NCBI GenBank assembly: GCA_009760855.2
Contig: WPIO01000101.1
Coordinates: forward strand, 1-48,500
Source: Cristatella mucedo
Taxonomy: Eukaryota > Bryozoa > Phylactolaemata > Cristatellidae
Length of the DNA stretch: 48,500 nucleotides
Direction of reading: 5' to 3'
Below, one piece after another: positions 11,332 to 44,275 of the stretch. The notes beneath the pieces are model-generated. The model was not told the DNA's origin and did not search any database. It saw only the letters and a list, made by a program, of their open reading frames with translations. A program made the translations under genes and the position numbers. The first letter of the stretch is position 1, and each line of letters begins with the position of its first letter.

Positions 11332-12308
11332 TTGATCGGAGAATCATCAAATGATACCTAAGTGCTACTCTAAAAGCCACATCAGACATCTACCTTAAGC
11401 AGTATTGTAATCAAAGGAGGTCTACGGTACAGTCTTTCTTTGAACTGTAATAACAGCTGGATGCAAACGTAGTTATTAACACTTTGCTCAGTTTTAAGAT
11501 GGGCAATTTATGTGTTCACTTGGCAGGTTTTATCTCCAGGACCACCGTTCTATAATGGCCTTACTACTATATTTGCCTTATAACCCTACAGTGGAAATGT
11601 GCATATTTTTTTTATTACCAATTCAGCCTAAAACCTAAGGAGCTCAACGTGTTGCCTTCAGTTTCTGTTTTGAAGGGCGACTCAAACTTAAGCATGTTGA
11701 CAAGACAGACGGAACCAGTCAGATCAAGGTATTGATTCAGAACAAACAGGGTCCAAGTCAATTTTGCAAAAGCTTATTTGCAACTGAATAGAGATACCAT
11801 AAAACTATTGGAAATGGACGGTGGTGCTTTTCGTCAGATATTCCCTCAGTATACATTTTCTGTTCATCTGAATAGGAGGAATTTTATTCGGCAGTAATCT
11901 CAATACCATTAAAACAATTTCATTTGGTGAAGAATTTGTATCCTTGCATTTTGACTTGCTGAACTAGAAAAATGTATAGCATATCAAAACACTCACTGGC
12001 TGGACCATCGGCCTGTGGGTATATATTGAACCGGCAGCATGGCAATTCTGCCAAGATTACGACTGATATAGCGGGTAGGAGACGAGTGCGTGACGATCTA
12101 CGGCCAATGCAGCATGAAAGTGGAACCTGCGTCAGAGGCAGTCGGCTCCTGGGGTTGGTTTGACCTTGGCCCGATGTACGCTCCGGGCCGCTGGGAGTTG
12201 GTGCACGTTATGGCCGCTGTTTGATGCCCTTCGTCGTAGTCGAATTGACTTCTCTGCGAAATGGGTGTGGACTTGTTATCTTGAAGTGTAGGCATTCTTC
12301 GTTGCTCC
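11332..12308. other. AT-rich stretch, no gene seen
   Basis: About 1 kb of AT-rich sequence after the SINE with stop codons in all frames. I recognise no repeat in it. Confidence 0.5.
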
Positions 12309-12515
12309 CGTGCTCCGCTCCGTCCCGTGCTCCGCTCCGTCCCGTGCTCCACTCCGTCCCGTGCTCCACTCCGTCCCGTGCTCCGCTCCGTGCTCCGCTC
12401 CGCCCCGTGCTCAGCTCCGTCCCGTGCTCAGCTCCGTGCTCCGCTCCGTCCCGTGCTCCGCTCCGTCCCGTGCTCCACTCAGTCCCGTGCTCCGCTCAGT
12501 CCCGTGCTCCGCTAC
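12309..12515. repeat. 17-bp minisatellite
   Basis: About 12 tandem copies of a 17-bp unit close to GTGCTCCGCTCCGTCCC, with variants (CACTCC, CAGCTCC, CGCCCC) and at least two shortened 12-bp units. Because 17 is not a multiple of three and the unit has no stop in any phase, all three plus frames stay open. This does not indicate a protein. Confidence 0.96.
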
Positions 12516-13308
12516 CGTCGGTGTCGGCGAACGTGTGGGCATTGGTGCAAACATACAAATCGCTAGCCGAGATTCCAAAGCTCAGTGCGTCAATGATATT
12601 TGTCTCGCGTGTGGGGTGGCACTAGCAACGCTGCGATCGCTGGATTTGTGGCCCAGTCAGACCGAAACAGTTTGTAACAGTATCTGTGAATGCATAATGT
12701 ATTAACGTATCACCACACCTTCGACGCACGGCACAATCGAGAAAAGTGGAAAGCGTGCTCGCTCAGCCACTCACGACATTGGTGTTTTCATGGAGAGGAC
12801 TCTGTTACTAGTCGGATTAACGACGGCTACCAATCAATCAGACCGTATGACGGCGGTTGCCGTGTGCAAGTTACGTAAAGGTGATGCGCCGGTGACACTT
12901 ACGTTAAGGGGACTCTTAGGCCAAGCTCATCTGAGCTGGCTCCCATTTAAAGATGATGCCGTTCAGTAAAGCTTGTTAGTAAGTAGTAACAGAGCCAAAT
13001 CGCCTAGGTCGAATTAAAAGAAGCTTAGGGTTCTTGATCCGAAACGACAAAAATACGATTACTAATGTCGTACGATATTTTCTTACCATTAAAACTTTGC
13101 GGTCATACTGTCGTGACTCGGAGCAGGTTAAACAGGTGCATCTTGCTGTAGGTTGCCGCTACCCTTGACGCCAGCTTTCCTATCAGCGAGTCGCGGGATT
13201 ATTTTTTGAAGACAACTCGTAGAACGCCTTCACTCAATGCGTTGCTAGAGCAGTGCTGTCGGCCACCTGCCTCCGTCAGCGTAGACGGCTAAGAAAAAAT
13301 TCATAGCA
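12516..13308. other. No gene seen
   Basis: Ordinary non-coding sequence. No domain, repeat or exon could be supported. Confidence 0.45.
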
Positions 13309-13416
13309 GGTTTACTAGCTTCATTTGTATAGTGGCAGAAGAGCCTTATCGGCTAACGCAACCCACGACCTCGGTCGTGAGGAGCGAGCACCTTACCTCT
13401 TGGGCTATCACGGCCC
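13309..13416 (-). mobile_element. S-A SINE, internally deleted
   Basis: Reverse-strand copy of S-A. The tail (TAGCTTCATTTGTATAGTGG, GAAGAGCC) is joined directly to the B-box side (ACCCACGACC) and the A-box side (CTTACCTCTTGGGCTATCAC). About 45-50 bases between the B box and the tail are missing. The hairpin is the short form (CACGACC-GA-GGTCGTG read on its own strand). Confidence 0.85.
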
Positions 13417-13524
13417 AGTAACTAGCCCAGTAGCTAGCTACTTATCTGCGGCAACTGCTCCTGCGGCCTACCCTTGCACCTTGACCCTTGCACCTTGACC
13501 CTTGTACCACCTGCTCCTCTGATT

Positions 13525-13665
13525 CTGGTTTTTAGTTGTGCTTCTAACCCACCTCAAGCGTATTGGAGTCTATGCCTTTAGCTCTTATGAAGCTGAAGTC
13601 TAGAACTCTGAACTGACCGACCTGTTGACACTTGACCCTGGCTCGACACTTAAAAGCGAAACCCC
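13525..13665 (+). mobile_element. Degenerate L-A LINE fragment
   Basis: The stretch parallels the TNLKSFGDRAFSSY region of L-A ORF2 at the nucleotide level (ACCCACCTCAAG, GCCTTTAGCTCTTATG) but has several stops. A short tandem duplication of CCTTGCACCTTGACCC lies just before it (13472-13507). Identification is tentative. Confidence 0.4.
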
Positions 13666-13849
13666 GAACCAATCAGTTCCAACAGCTGATATTCGATGGT
13701 GTGAATCATTTACTATCACGCGATTTACTGCGTGCTCAAATTATGATATCACCATGGCCAAGTCAGCCTGCAAGCTTTTCTTCCAGCTTGCATGAAGTGC
13801 CTTGTATGAAAAACAATAATAATAATACGATAATCATTTAGCATCCTAA

Positions 13850-13913
13850 GAGAACTAGCTGAGAGGCCCAACACTCCGATCAGCGTCATTCAGGCGGTCG
13901 TTGTATTACGAAA
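13850..13913 (-). mobile_element. 64-bp piece of L-D reverse transcriptase
   Basis: Identical over 64 bases to 16225-16288, where it is part of a longer reverse-transcriptase remnant (the stretch just before the LLDxxAA motif). Similarity stops abruptly on both sides, so this looks like a short templated insertion and not an ordinary LINE copy. Confidence 0.8.
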
Positions 13914-14525
13914 ACTAACTCAAACGAATTTCCTCTCCCGCATTCACTCCCTCCCTCTCCAGCACAAAATAAGATTTTCACCACGTGATTCAGATTTCGC
14001 TCGTCAGCTATCACCTCATCGGCTCAATTGGCAACACCAAACCGTGAGCTCAGCAGCATTTCTTCTGACACTATAATGAGCGAATTGTTCGTGAACAGAG
14101 ACAGTTTGTAAGTCTGATTATATCAGAGCAATCTTCAGGAAGGAGTGGGAAATTGTACACTCTTAGGAAAGAAAGTAGCGCTATTCCAGGAAAAGCCTAA
14201 TCGCTATCTCCTACTATTAACAAAATGATCTTGCAAATAATCGAATACGGCGGAAGCACATGAGAAATATTTTTCACGTTGATTTGTGTTGATTTAGGGG
14301 GTTTACGTGTAATAATAATAATAATGCCCTTTGCATAGCTCCCGTTTTAGTACCAAGTATCCACGACGCCCTTACAACCCGCTGCTGCAAGAAAATCAAT
14401 CAACAACCAAAAGTTGGTGGCAAACAAGTTATCGTCCTTAGACAATTATACAAAAGTGCACGAGCTTCATGCTTTGAGCAGCCTGCAAAAGCACCCAAGA
14501 AGACACTCAGGGCGGCTGCTTAGTA
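13914..14525. other. No gene seen
   Basis: Ordinary sequence with a short (AAT)n run near 14311-14325. No coding signal. Confidence 0.45.
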
Positions 14526-14785
14526 ATGTCATGTCATGTGTCTCCGTCGGTAACTCCAAAAAGCCACAAAAACTATGTGGGTGCTACGCAGGTGAGTTTC
14601 CTATAGCGCACTCGCAGCCTGAGCGGCTTTCGGTACGCATTCGGTAGCCAACAGACTTCATCTCACGCAGCAAAGAGAAAGTGTGAAGCACAGCTTGAGT
14701 CAAGAGAGCAGTTAAGCAGGCAGTGAGTAGGATGGAAGTAACAGCTCAGGACGGCTGGAAAGGATATAGCAGAGCCCCCCCCCCC
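14526..14785 (-). mobile_element. L-B LINE 3' end
   Basis: Matches the 3' end of the copy at 5530-6090 base for base over long stretches, for example GAGCGGCTTTCGGTACGCAT and GGTAGCCAACAGACTTC. It starts with ATGTCATGTC-like repeats at the 3' end and stops at a C-run near 14777-14786, where L-C sequence begins. Confidence 0.85.
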
Positions 14786-14789
14786 GGCT

Positions 14790-15055
14790 AGTAATGTGCG
14801 CTGAATTGTGCACACGAATAAGCGTGAAAAGCACACGGAAAAAAGCACAAATTGACTGATTGGCGCAGGCAAAGCAGAGCGGATCAGGTGCGTCCTTAGC
14901 TGAAACTTATATGTAGTGAATTCAAATCCGGTCTTGTAAGCCGCCGGAAACGAGTTCCAGAGTTTCGGTGCATATGAACTGAAAGCCCAATCGCAAACAG
15001 ATTTCGATTTCGTGCAAAGAACTGCGAGACTACCGGAAAAAAATCTAAAAAAAAT
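14790..15055 (-). mobile_element. L-C LINE ORF2 C-terminal fragment
   Basis: On the minus strand an open frame reads KSKSVCDWAFSSYAPKLWNS, matching the GDRAFSSYAPKLWNSLP block at the end of L2/CR1-type ORF2. It resembles 46702-47185. Its 3' continuation is replaced by L-B sequence, so the elements are nested or juxtaposed. Confidence 0.7.
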
Positions 15056-15190
15056 ATAATTCATTTATATAGCGCCCCAGGAGAACTTAATCTCTATTCA
15101 GGCGCTTCACATATGCCTCGGGGCTCGAGCCCACGACCTCAGTCAGACCTTGGTCGGGGCGAGCACCTTAACCGCTAGGCCAAACCAGCT
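15056..15190 (-). mobile_element. S-B SINE
   Basis: Near-identical inverted copy of the SINE at 6257-6404: tail TTCATTTATATAGCGCCCC, TTCAGGCGCTTCACATATGC, B-box side CTCGGGGCTCGAGCCC and A-box side ACCTTAACCGCTAGGCC. Its tail abuts the L-C fragment. Possible target duplication is only CGGAA and is weak. Confidence 0.88.
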
Positions 15191-15780
15191 CGGAAGTTAA
15201 CGAGCGGTGAAATGAGGGCACGGGAGAAGCCTGATGGTACGGATGGAAGCGAGGACGAATAGGCAGGTGTAAGCGAGTGACCTGTGACCTCTGGACCCGC
15301 GAGAGGATCCTGGATGATGTGGCTTGATGCTTGATTGATAGGGAGCTAGTGGAGCATAGACAGAAGTGCTGCTGCGATGTGGTAGCTACGCTGGCGGCGA
15401 CAAAACCACTAAGCTGCTGCTGAGTTTTGCAACAGTTACAGACGAATAAGGACATACGCCGGAAGTCGTGGGCGGAGAATTGCAACAATCCAGGCGTGAG
15501 GTCATAAACTCGCAACCTAGTGCGGTTGCCGTACTCTTGAGCAGTCAGGCTCAGATTTTGACAATTTCCTTCAGATGAAAATAGGCCAACTTGACAACGG
15601 AGGCAATTTGCTCACGAAATCGCGAGTTGTTTGGGAACGGCGTGCCCAGATTACGGGCGGGCATCGCGTGGGAACGTTACTAACTGAACCGATCTTGAGA
15701 GTGAGATCTTACGACTATCCAGCGACACTCGGCTTTCCCATAACTATTAGGCTGGTCCTATTGTCTTTCGTTAAAGTAAG
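15191..15780. other. No gene identified
   Basis: Open frames of up to 115 codons occur on the minus strand, but I recognise no domain. The position between LINE fragments suggests degraded transposon sequence. Confidence 0.4.
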
Positions 15781-16290
15781 GTGCCATGTCTTAAGTTAGC
15801 GGCCATGTATGCAAGTACGAATGTCGTCGTCGGACAAAGTTGAGAAGGGTCAAATAATAAGTAGAGCCGAGTGCCGGCGAACAAGCGAAAACCGAGATTG
15901 TATTTGGCGATGAAATTGGCCAGTTCGAGCGAGTACAAGCGAAAACCGAGATTGTGTTTGGCGATGAAATTGGCCAGTTCGAGTGTTTAGTTTGCGATAG
16001 ATAGCGAAAATAAGAGGGTCAAAGAGCGAACCCTGAGGTACCTCATGCTGCAAGTGCGCTTCCTAGATTAGCGAAAGTTCAATTTAAATCAACACCGCGA
16101 CGTCTCTCACTGAGGTAGGACCTAAATCAGTATAGTGCTGAGCTAGTGACATCCGGGCGTCGGTCGAGAGGGGCTCCATAAGGGTCTGGCATTTTATTGT
16201 CTCTGATGCTGCTGCAATATCTAGGAGAACTAGCTGAGAGGCCCAACACTCCGATCAGCGTCATTCAGGCGGTCGTTGTATTACGAAATT
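15781..16290 (-). mobile_element. L-D reverse-transcriptase remnant
   Basis: Minus-strand translation shows a degenerate RT core: LVLLDIAAASETI near 16233-16195 corresponds to the LLDLSAAFDTI motif. HEVPQGSLFDPLIFAIY near 16048-15998 corresponds to GVPQGSxLGPLLF. The YADD box is not visible. A 54-bp tandem duplication (15881-15984) interrupts the frame. It differs from L-A and L-B in these motifs, so I treat it as another family. Confidence 0.7.
15881..15984. repeat. Tandem duplication, 54-bp unit, two copies
   Basis: 15881-15934 and 15935-15984 differ by a single substitution (TTGTATTT against TTGTGTTT) until the end of the second copy. It lies within the L-D remnant and duplicates the peptide TGQFHRQ on the minus strand. 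Confidence 0.93.
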
Positions 16291-18867
16291 AAGCAGTGTC
16301 CGTGGAATTGTTTGCTCTCAACCCCGATCGGATGTTGCCGACAGGACATGATGAGGGACCTGCAGGTCACTCATGTCTTAAAAACCTTTGCAATCCTGGC
16401 GAAATTCGCCGGCCCAGATTGGCGATCGAGCTTGACTGGCGATCGAGCTCGATTGACAATCGAGTGAGAGAGCCCATAGACTCAATACGCAGGCGCTAAA
16501 CAATTTCAATTATCGTGACTGAAATGTCAAAATGTCGCGTCAGCTTGAATATTCACGCTGTGACCCAAATTTCAGGTACTCGGAGCTTGCCAACATTGAT
16601 GAGCCAGTTCTTGGCGAGTGATGGTACTTTATCTTTTCGAGATGTAAGCCCGCTTATGCGCTTCCGTCAGTGTCGTTGAGTTCCTTTGTACTTACTGACG
16701 TTCAGCCTCCGCGGGCCCTCTGAAACCCATTGATACGGATGCGAGCGAGCTAGATACATTTGGTAGGACTTTCAGCGAAATCAAAATCAACCAGAACTCG
16801 CGGAGGACGAGAGCGTTGGCGATAGCGATTCGCGTCGCGAACCCACAACTCCTTCCTCGCACCCGCGAGTGGCAGACGTGCTCCTTTGCGAACATCCGCG
16901 GTTATAGCCGGAATGCATTTAGCGAACCTGTGGCCCACTGCTGGTATTTGTGAGGCGTCGTTCAGAATTTCATCCCGCCCTAGGTGCCACAATGGCACGC
17001 GAAACCCTGTTCGTTGACACGGTGCAGTTAGTACAATACTCGCGTAAGGTTCCAGAGGCCCGGGTTCAGTTGCGAGATTGCGATGGTTATCCTTCAAGAG
17101 GGCCGCCCGACGGGACAAGCCCGACCCGCGAAGACCCCAGAACTCCTGGATCTCCGTTTCGCCGCCGCCGCCGCCGCCGAGCTCATTCTGCGGCTTGGTG
17201 CCTATTCGGGCGTCAGTTAGAACGACAAAGCTTTTCGTTCTTTGTATTCGTTAGATAGCCGACCGCCTACGGTTTCATCGCTCCCCAGCCAGCGGCGAGC
17301 GATGATTGGTCGTTAATTGCATTGATTTCACCGATGCTCCGATGAAGTTTGGGCGGGCGAGGACTTCTTTAAACGGTCGCGGTTAGACAAAGTTATAAAC
17401 AGTCGCGGACAGCTTTGTACGGCGGCGTGGGTTATGCACAATCTACGTAAGTCTGGCACAGCAACGGCTATGTAAATTAAGCGCTATATCTTTGATGGTC
17501 AAACGTGTCTTTCGGTGCCGTAGAAGCGCAAGTTCAGAGCGCTACACGATTAAACCGCTTTGAAATGACGTTTTCAGCTTTCGCAGCTCTCGTATTTTGC
17601 AAAGTCAGTCTCGCGTATTACCTGAAAATAAGCATTAGCCGTCGGTGTATTTAGACGTGCGACTTTGCCGTACCTCGGCGTGGCGCATCAGCTGACGTAC
17701 GTGTACACCTCGTCGAGAATGGCCTAAACAGTCATTGACATTTTCATTTTACTTATTTTGCAGAGCGAGCGAACAGCTCGAAGAGGACCGCACGTGACTG
17801 GCCGCATCTTAATATCGACGGGCTGCGACGAAACGATCGATCTTTTATAGCGCCCTCCAACGCGCGGGAAATGTGAAAGGAAGTCCTCGCCAGCGCTCGC
17901 GCGAAATACTGTCTGTATGGCGCGTGTTGCCGCATGCCCGCAGCTTCATTCGCTCCCCGCCTTTCGGATTCCACACCGTGGCCGACTGTAGCAGACAGCA
18001 CGGCACGGCTTGCTGAAGCTGCCCCGACGTCTTGTCGAATGCTCTGAGACGGCGAGCGGCGGGCCGCAGACGAGCTGGCGTAGCAGCGCGGGGCAATGTC
18101 AGAGTCAAGGTCTCACAGCCGCCCGCAGCCGCTGGCTGCGCCTTTGCCGAGGTGGCGCCGCCGGACTCGTGGTGCCGCACGCGACCGAGACTGAGCGATC
18201 GCCTGCTCACCGCGTCTCATCGGGCTATGAATAAGCGGACCGCGCGCGCGCGCGGAGCCGAGCGGAGCTGCGTCGGCTGCAGCCAAGAGGAAGCGAGAAG
18301 CTTCACTTCGGCTGACACAGCGAGCGAGCGCTGGCTCAGCCCCGATCGGCGCGTGGCGATACGCTGTCGCAGTCGATGCCTCGTATAGCGACAGCGTACA
18401 GGTTAAGGCAGAGAAGCCCCCGGAAACTTGTAGGTGCGACGGGAGGGGGGTTAGAACTAGACTAGGTAATGAAACCGCACTAGCACACCAAATCGGCTAG
18501 GTTGCTGGACTACTGCGGCGGGTGATTGCTAGCGTCCCGGAGTAAAGATCGTTCGGAATCGGGTAGCCGGGACCAGCTACGTAGCCTGTGGCTGATTCAG
18601 GATGCTAGCTAGCGTCCGAATTTGATGCACCACATTCATAGCAGTAGCGAGAAAATATCTTGGCAGCACCGATAGTTGCAGGGATGGACGGGCTCGGCGG
18701 TAAAGGGTCGTCGGCTGAGCAAACAAACGTAAATATACTATACTAACTGCCGTAGAATAAAATAAAATTCGTTTTTTATGGATGTAGTAAGTTCTGACAA
18801 CTAGGCTACAATAACATCGAGGGATGGTGCATGGACCTTGAAACAAAATCTGGAAACTCAGTAGTGG
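16291..18867. other. No gene seen; GC-richer part at 17750-18370
   Basis: Includes (GCC)n at 17161-17179 and an alternating CG run at 18241-18252. The open frames on both strands overlap each other and show no domains. Part of it may belong to the promoter region of the gene starting at 19188, but I can point to no element. Confidence 0.4.
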
Positions 18868-19048
18868 TGAGCCGTGATGGCACACTAGGTAAGGCGGTTG
18901 CTTTCACGACCTCGGGACCGAGGTCGTGGGTTCGGTGGGCGATGAGCGATCCTTTATCGCCACTGCAAGCGGTGGTGATAGCCGTACAGGCTCTTCTGTC
19001 GCTATACAAAAAGAGGCTGTTTAATCAGCTAGGATTTATTTATTTATT
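18868..19048 (+). mobile_element. S-A SINE in the CLPTM1 promoter region (long-hairpin form)
   Basis: Full-length S-A copy, very close to the one at 42031. Head GCCGTGATGGCACACTAGGT, hairpin core CACGACCTCGG-GA-CCGAGGTCGTG, tail GGTGGTGATAGCC and CTGTTTAATCAGCTAG, then TTTA repeats. A likely target duplication TAGTGG occurs at 18862-18867 and 19049-19054. The B box has lost about ten bases. It ends only 140 bases before the CLPTM1 start codon. Confidence 0.9.
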
Positions 19049-19071
19049 TAGTGGAAGTCGGGAGCAGCTTC

Positions 19072-19117
19072 GGGGGGGGGGGTGGTCAGTGGGTGGGGCT
19101 TTAGATCAGTGGGTGGG
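19072..19117 (+). promoter_or_regulatory. G-run cluster, potential G-quadruplex
   Basis: Eleven consecutive Gs (19072-19082), then GGG, GGGG, GGG and GGG separated by 8, 1, 12 and 1 bases. The arrangement fits a G-quadruplex on the coding strand 71-116 bases before the CLPTM1 ATG. Confidence 0.55.
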
Positions 19118-19187
19118 TAGCAAGGATCACAAATCCGGATATCGCGGAGCTCTCAGAGTTCGGGAGGAAAGCTCCTATTCGTAGAAG

Positions 19188-41675
<22,488 letters not shown>

Positions 41676-42027
41676 CCACCATCCAGCTGTGTGTCTGGAT
41701 CAGTGTTGACACAGCTGCTCGAGCTTGTATTTAAATAAGTAAATGTATATGTACCTGTTTGTGGCCACTTTCTCAACCGTGTCTTCTGGCGATGAGGTCA
41801 ACTGAATAAGTGGACCTACGAAGTACAGCAGAGCGTCGGGAAAGCTGTGAGATTATGTAGAGCAGGTAGTTTTGCATAGTCGTGGAGGCGACGAAGATTT
41901 AAGGATGCACCTGCAGCTTGAAATGAAAAAAAATCTCGTGATAGTTCTAACCTCCGCATGAGCAGAGAATAGGAGCATTTGTGAGCGAATTTGAATGAGG
42001 GGAGACGACAATGGAAAATGGTGCGTC
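41676..42027 (+). terminator. CLPTM1 3' UTR with candidate poly(A) signal
   Basis: No AATAAA follows the stop codon. The variant AGTAAA occurs at 41738-41743, followed by TG-rich sequence (41744-41764), which fits a cleavage site 80-110 bases after the stop. The rest of the stretch shows no feature. Confidence 0.45.
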
Positions 42028-42030
42028 ATA

Positions 42031-42208
42031 GCCGCGATGGCACACTAGGTAAGGCGGTTGCTTTCACGACCTCGGTCCCGAGGTCGTGGGTTCGATTCCT
42101 TCAGTGGGCGATTCTATATCGCCACTGCAAGCGGTGGTGATAGCCGTAAAGGCTCTTCTGTCGCTATACAAAAAGAGGCTGTTTAATTAGCTAGAATAAT
42201 TAATTAAT
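42031..42208 (+). mobile_element. S-A SINE downstream of CLPTM1 (long-hairpin form)
   Basis: Best preserved long-form copy: GCCGCGATGGCACACTAGGT, hairpin CACGACCTCGG-TC-CCGAGGTCGTG, B box GGGTTCGATTCC, tail GGTGGTGATAGCC and GAGGCTGTTTAATTAGCTAG. It ends in TAAT and TATA repeats. Very similar to 18868-19048 and in the same orientation. Confidence 0.92.
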
Positions 42209-43018
42209 TATATATATATATATATATGTAGTTTTGTTTTATGTAAAGCTGAAGAGGGACATCCCGAACCAGTCAGTAAAATCAAGTTTCAGCTCAAGAG
42301 GCCGATCACAAAAGGTTCACGGCTTTTCGCCTGGGTAAAAGGCATGTCTCGAGTAGCTCATAGCCGATCTTCGCTGGCCTCTTTATTGGTTGGTGGCTTG
42401 GTTGCTATGGCTGTCTTTTGAATAACGAGGGTAACGTCCAACCTCAAAACCAGGCAGTACCTCGATCGATCGCCCCGATCACTGGAAGCCCGGGCTATTA
42501 ACTATTCCAGACGGGAAGAGCGAATCGCGAGGTGCTTCGAGGATTAACAGTCTCGGTATCTAGCTGCTGAATCACGGGCCAGCTCAAGGCCTTCTCGAGT
42601 CCTGCCTCGTTGGCCAGTTTCTAACAATCCCCCTTTATACGGTCTTAACGCAGTAGCGCCTGCCACTAGCACGTGTTATTAGCACTAGGGGTCGTTATTA
42701 AGCTGCTTTTAGGTACGCTTTCGATCTGCAGAAAGGTAACTAATGCTGAATCGAGTGCTGATATTCTTGGAGCGACTTTCGCCTCCTTAAGTCAATCGCT
42801 TGCAAGCGCTTCGCTGCTGTGCCAAACTACCTCGTACAGGAGCTTCGACATTGCTGAACGGTTAGGTGTTCTGTAGCTAACTCGGGGGGGGGGCGATTTG
42901 CTAGGTTCAAAATCCGCAATGGCCAAGAAACTGAGGCACGACCTTATAGCCCCTGCTGAAACGGCTCCACACTGAACCGAAATTAGAGCAGTTTCCTTTT
43001 AAAGTAAGTCACGATCAT
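42209..43018. other. No gene seen
   Basis: Short TA run at the start, then ordinary sequence. No coding signal. Confidence 0.45.
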
Positions 43019-43056
43019 AGTGAGGCATGCCGCCACAGCTGGCGGCATGCCTCACT
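43019..43056. repeat. Perfect 17-bp hairpin with 4-base loop
   Basis: Arms 43019-43035 and 43040-43056 are exact reverse complements (AGTGAGGCATGCCGCCA) with loop CAGC. No terminator-like T-run follows, and the setting is not a known repeat. Confidence 0.95.
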
Positions 43057-43499
43057 CGCGAATGACCTGGCTTTCCGGCCATCGCAGGAAGCTCGTTGGC
43101 CGAGCTCTACCAATCCCTATCGGTCGGTCGGCTTGCCTACTTCATTCCGCCATCGAGATCTTCCCAGCAGTCGGCTGGATCGAAGACTCGGCGAATAGCA
43201 AGAGCAGACTAGGGAGCCTGATGGATGAAAATGCATTATTAAAAAATACAGCAAGCGATGCCTAGGTTAATAGCCTTCCATTTTCTGGCTTTTGAAATCT
43301 CCCAACTTCACGAAGTGACCTCTGGCGTCTCTCGCCGCCGGTCGCTTCGCTGTCGAGTCGACGTCGCGAACGGGGCAGAACAGTGACATGGTTCCTTAAA
43401 AAAAAAGTAATAGCCAACACCCAATGCGGCCCGCCACGGGTCATGGGATGGCAAACAGCCACATACGGACCGGACAGTAGGCAAACCACACTCTCCACC

Positions 43500-43500
<1 letters not shown>

Positions 43501-43575
<75 letters not shown>
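43501..43575. repeat. (CT)n microsatellite
   Basis: Seventy-five bases of uninterrupted CT between two non-coding stretches, near the 3' end of the minus-strand ORF. Confidence 0.97.
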
Positions 43576-43577
<2 letters not shown>

Positions 43578-43719
43578 GTCACTTCTTAGAGGCTGTTCGA
43601 GAAAAAACCGCAACGTCCACCGAGCCGGCGCCTACGGACAACTAGCTAGGCCAAGCGGCAGGCAAGGCCTCGGACAGGCCTCGATGTGTGCTGGCTGGCG
43701 AGCAGCAGCGTCCCCGTCG

Positions 43720-44272
43720 TCAGGTACGCTTGTATTCGTACAGCGCCTTGTTCAGTATGCAGCGGTCCAGCGTCGGCGGGCAGTCGGACACCCACGTGAC
43801 GCGTCGCTGCAGCGTCGCGTCGTCCTTGTCGCGAGCGTAGTAGCGGTAGACGACGAGCAGCTCGTCGGGCGCCGGCTGGCGGTCGAGCGGCTGCCGCTGG
43901 GCGCGGCTCGCCGAGTGCTTGGCCACGCAGTACTGGCCGTCGTGCAGCGTCAGCGTGCAGCGAGTCTTGCCGCACTCGTCCAGCAGGAAGTACGTCTTGT
44001 TGGTCGAGGCACCGCGGCTGCGCCACAGGCGGCCGTCGTAGAACTGCGACTTGCGGCCGCGAGCGCGACGCTCGTTGTTCTTCTCGTTGGCCACCACGTA
44101 CCAGCAGCAGCTGCTCGCCGCCGCCGCCCGACCTCGAGGCGACGGCAGCGCAGGCACGCGCGCCAGCGCCGGCGTCTCGGCGAGTATTCGCAGGATGTCG
44201 TCGATGTCGAGGAATCGGCTGTCGGCAAAGCTGCCGCCGCCGCTCTGCAACTAGATCGGCCCACGGCGCCAT
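43720..44272 (-). CDS. Unrecognised protein; open frame lacks an ATG
   Basis: From 44250 down to the stop at 43720 the minus strand has a 176-codon frame ending KALYEYKRT. Third codon positions are almost all G or C, and the peptide has natural composition: FADSRFLDIDDILRILAETP, QFYDGRLWRSRGASTNKTYF, LLDECGKTRCTLTLHDGQYC, VTWVSDCPPTLDRCI. I do not recognise the family. The frame contains no methionine and is preceded directly by TAG (44253-44251). An ATG in good context (44272-44270) opens MAPWADLVAERRRQ in the frame one base off. Reading that peptide and then changing frame in the GGC/CGG run would give a continuous helix-like N-terminus. Options are a sequencing or assembly indel, a real frameshift (young pseudogene), an upstream exon spliced at TTGCAG (44250-44245), or a non-ATG start. 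It is convergent with CLPTM1, about 2 kb away. Confidence 0.6.
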
Positions 44273-44275
44273 CTT
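44265..44275 (-). promoter_or_regulatory. YY1-like motif over the candidate ATG of the minus-strand gene
   Basis: AAGATGGCGCC on the minus strand is close to the YY1 consensus AAGATGGCGGC and covers the ATG at 44272, as at the CLPTM1 start. This supports a real transcription start nearby. GC-rich sequence continues upstream to about 44640. Confidence 0.4.

Noticed and set aside
12221-12705. Three overlapping open frames rich in Pro, Ser, Arg and Cys
   Set aside because: Produced by the 17-bp minisatellite, whose unit has no stop in any phase.
15881-15984. CRISPR-like direct repeats
   Set aside because: Only two adjacent copies without spacers, inside a LINE remnant of an animal genome.
43646-44272. 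208-codon open frame from the ATG at 44272 read straight through
   Set aside because: After the first 14 or so residues its peptide is low-complexity Arg/Ala/Pro, the typical shadow of a GC-rich gene in another frame.
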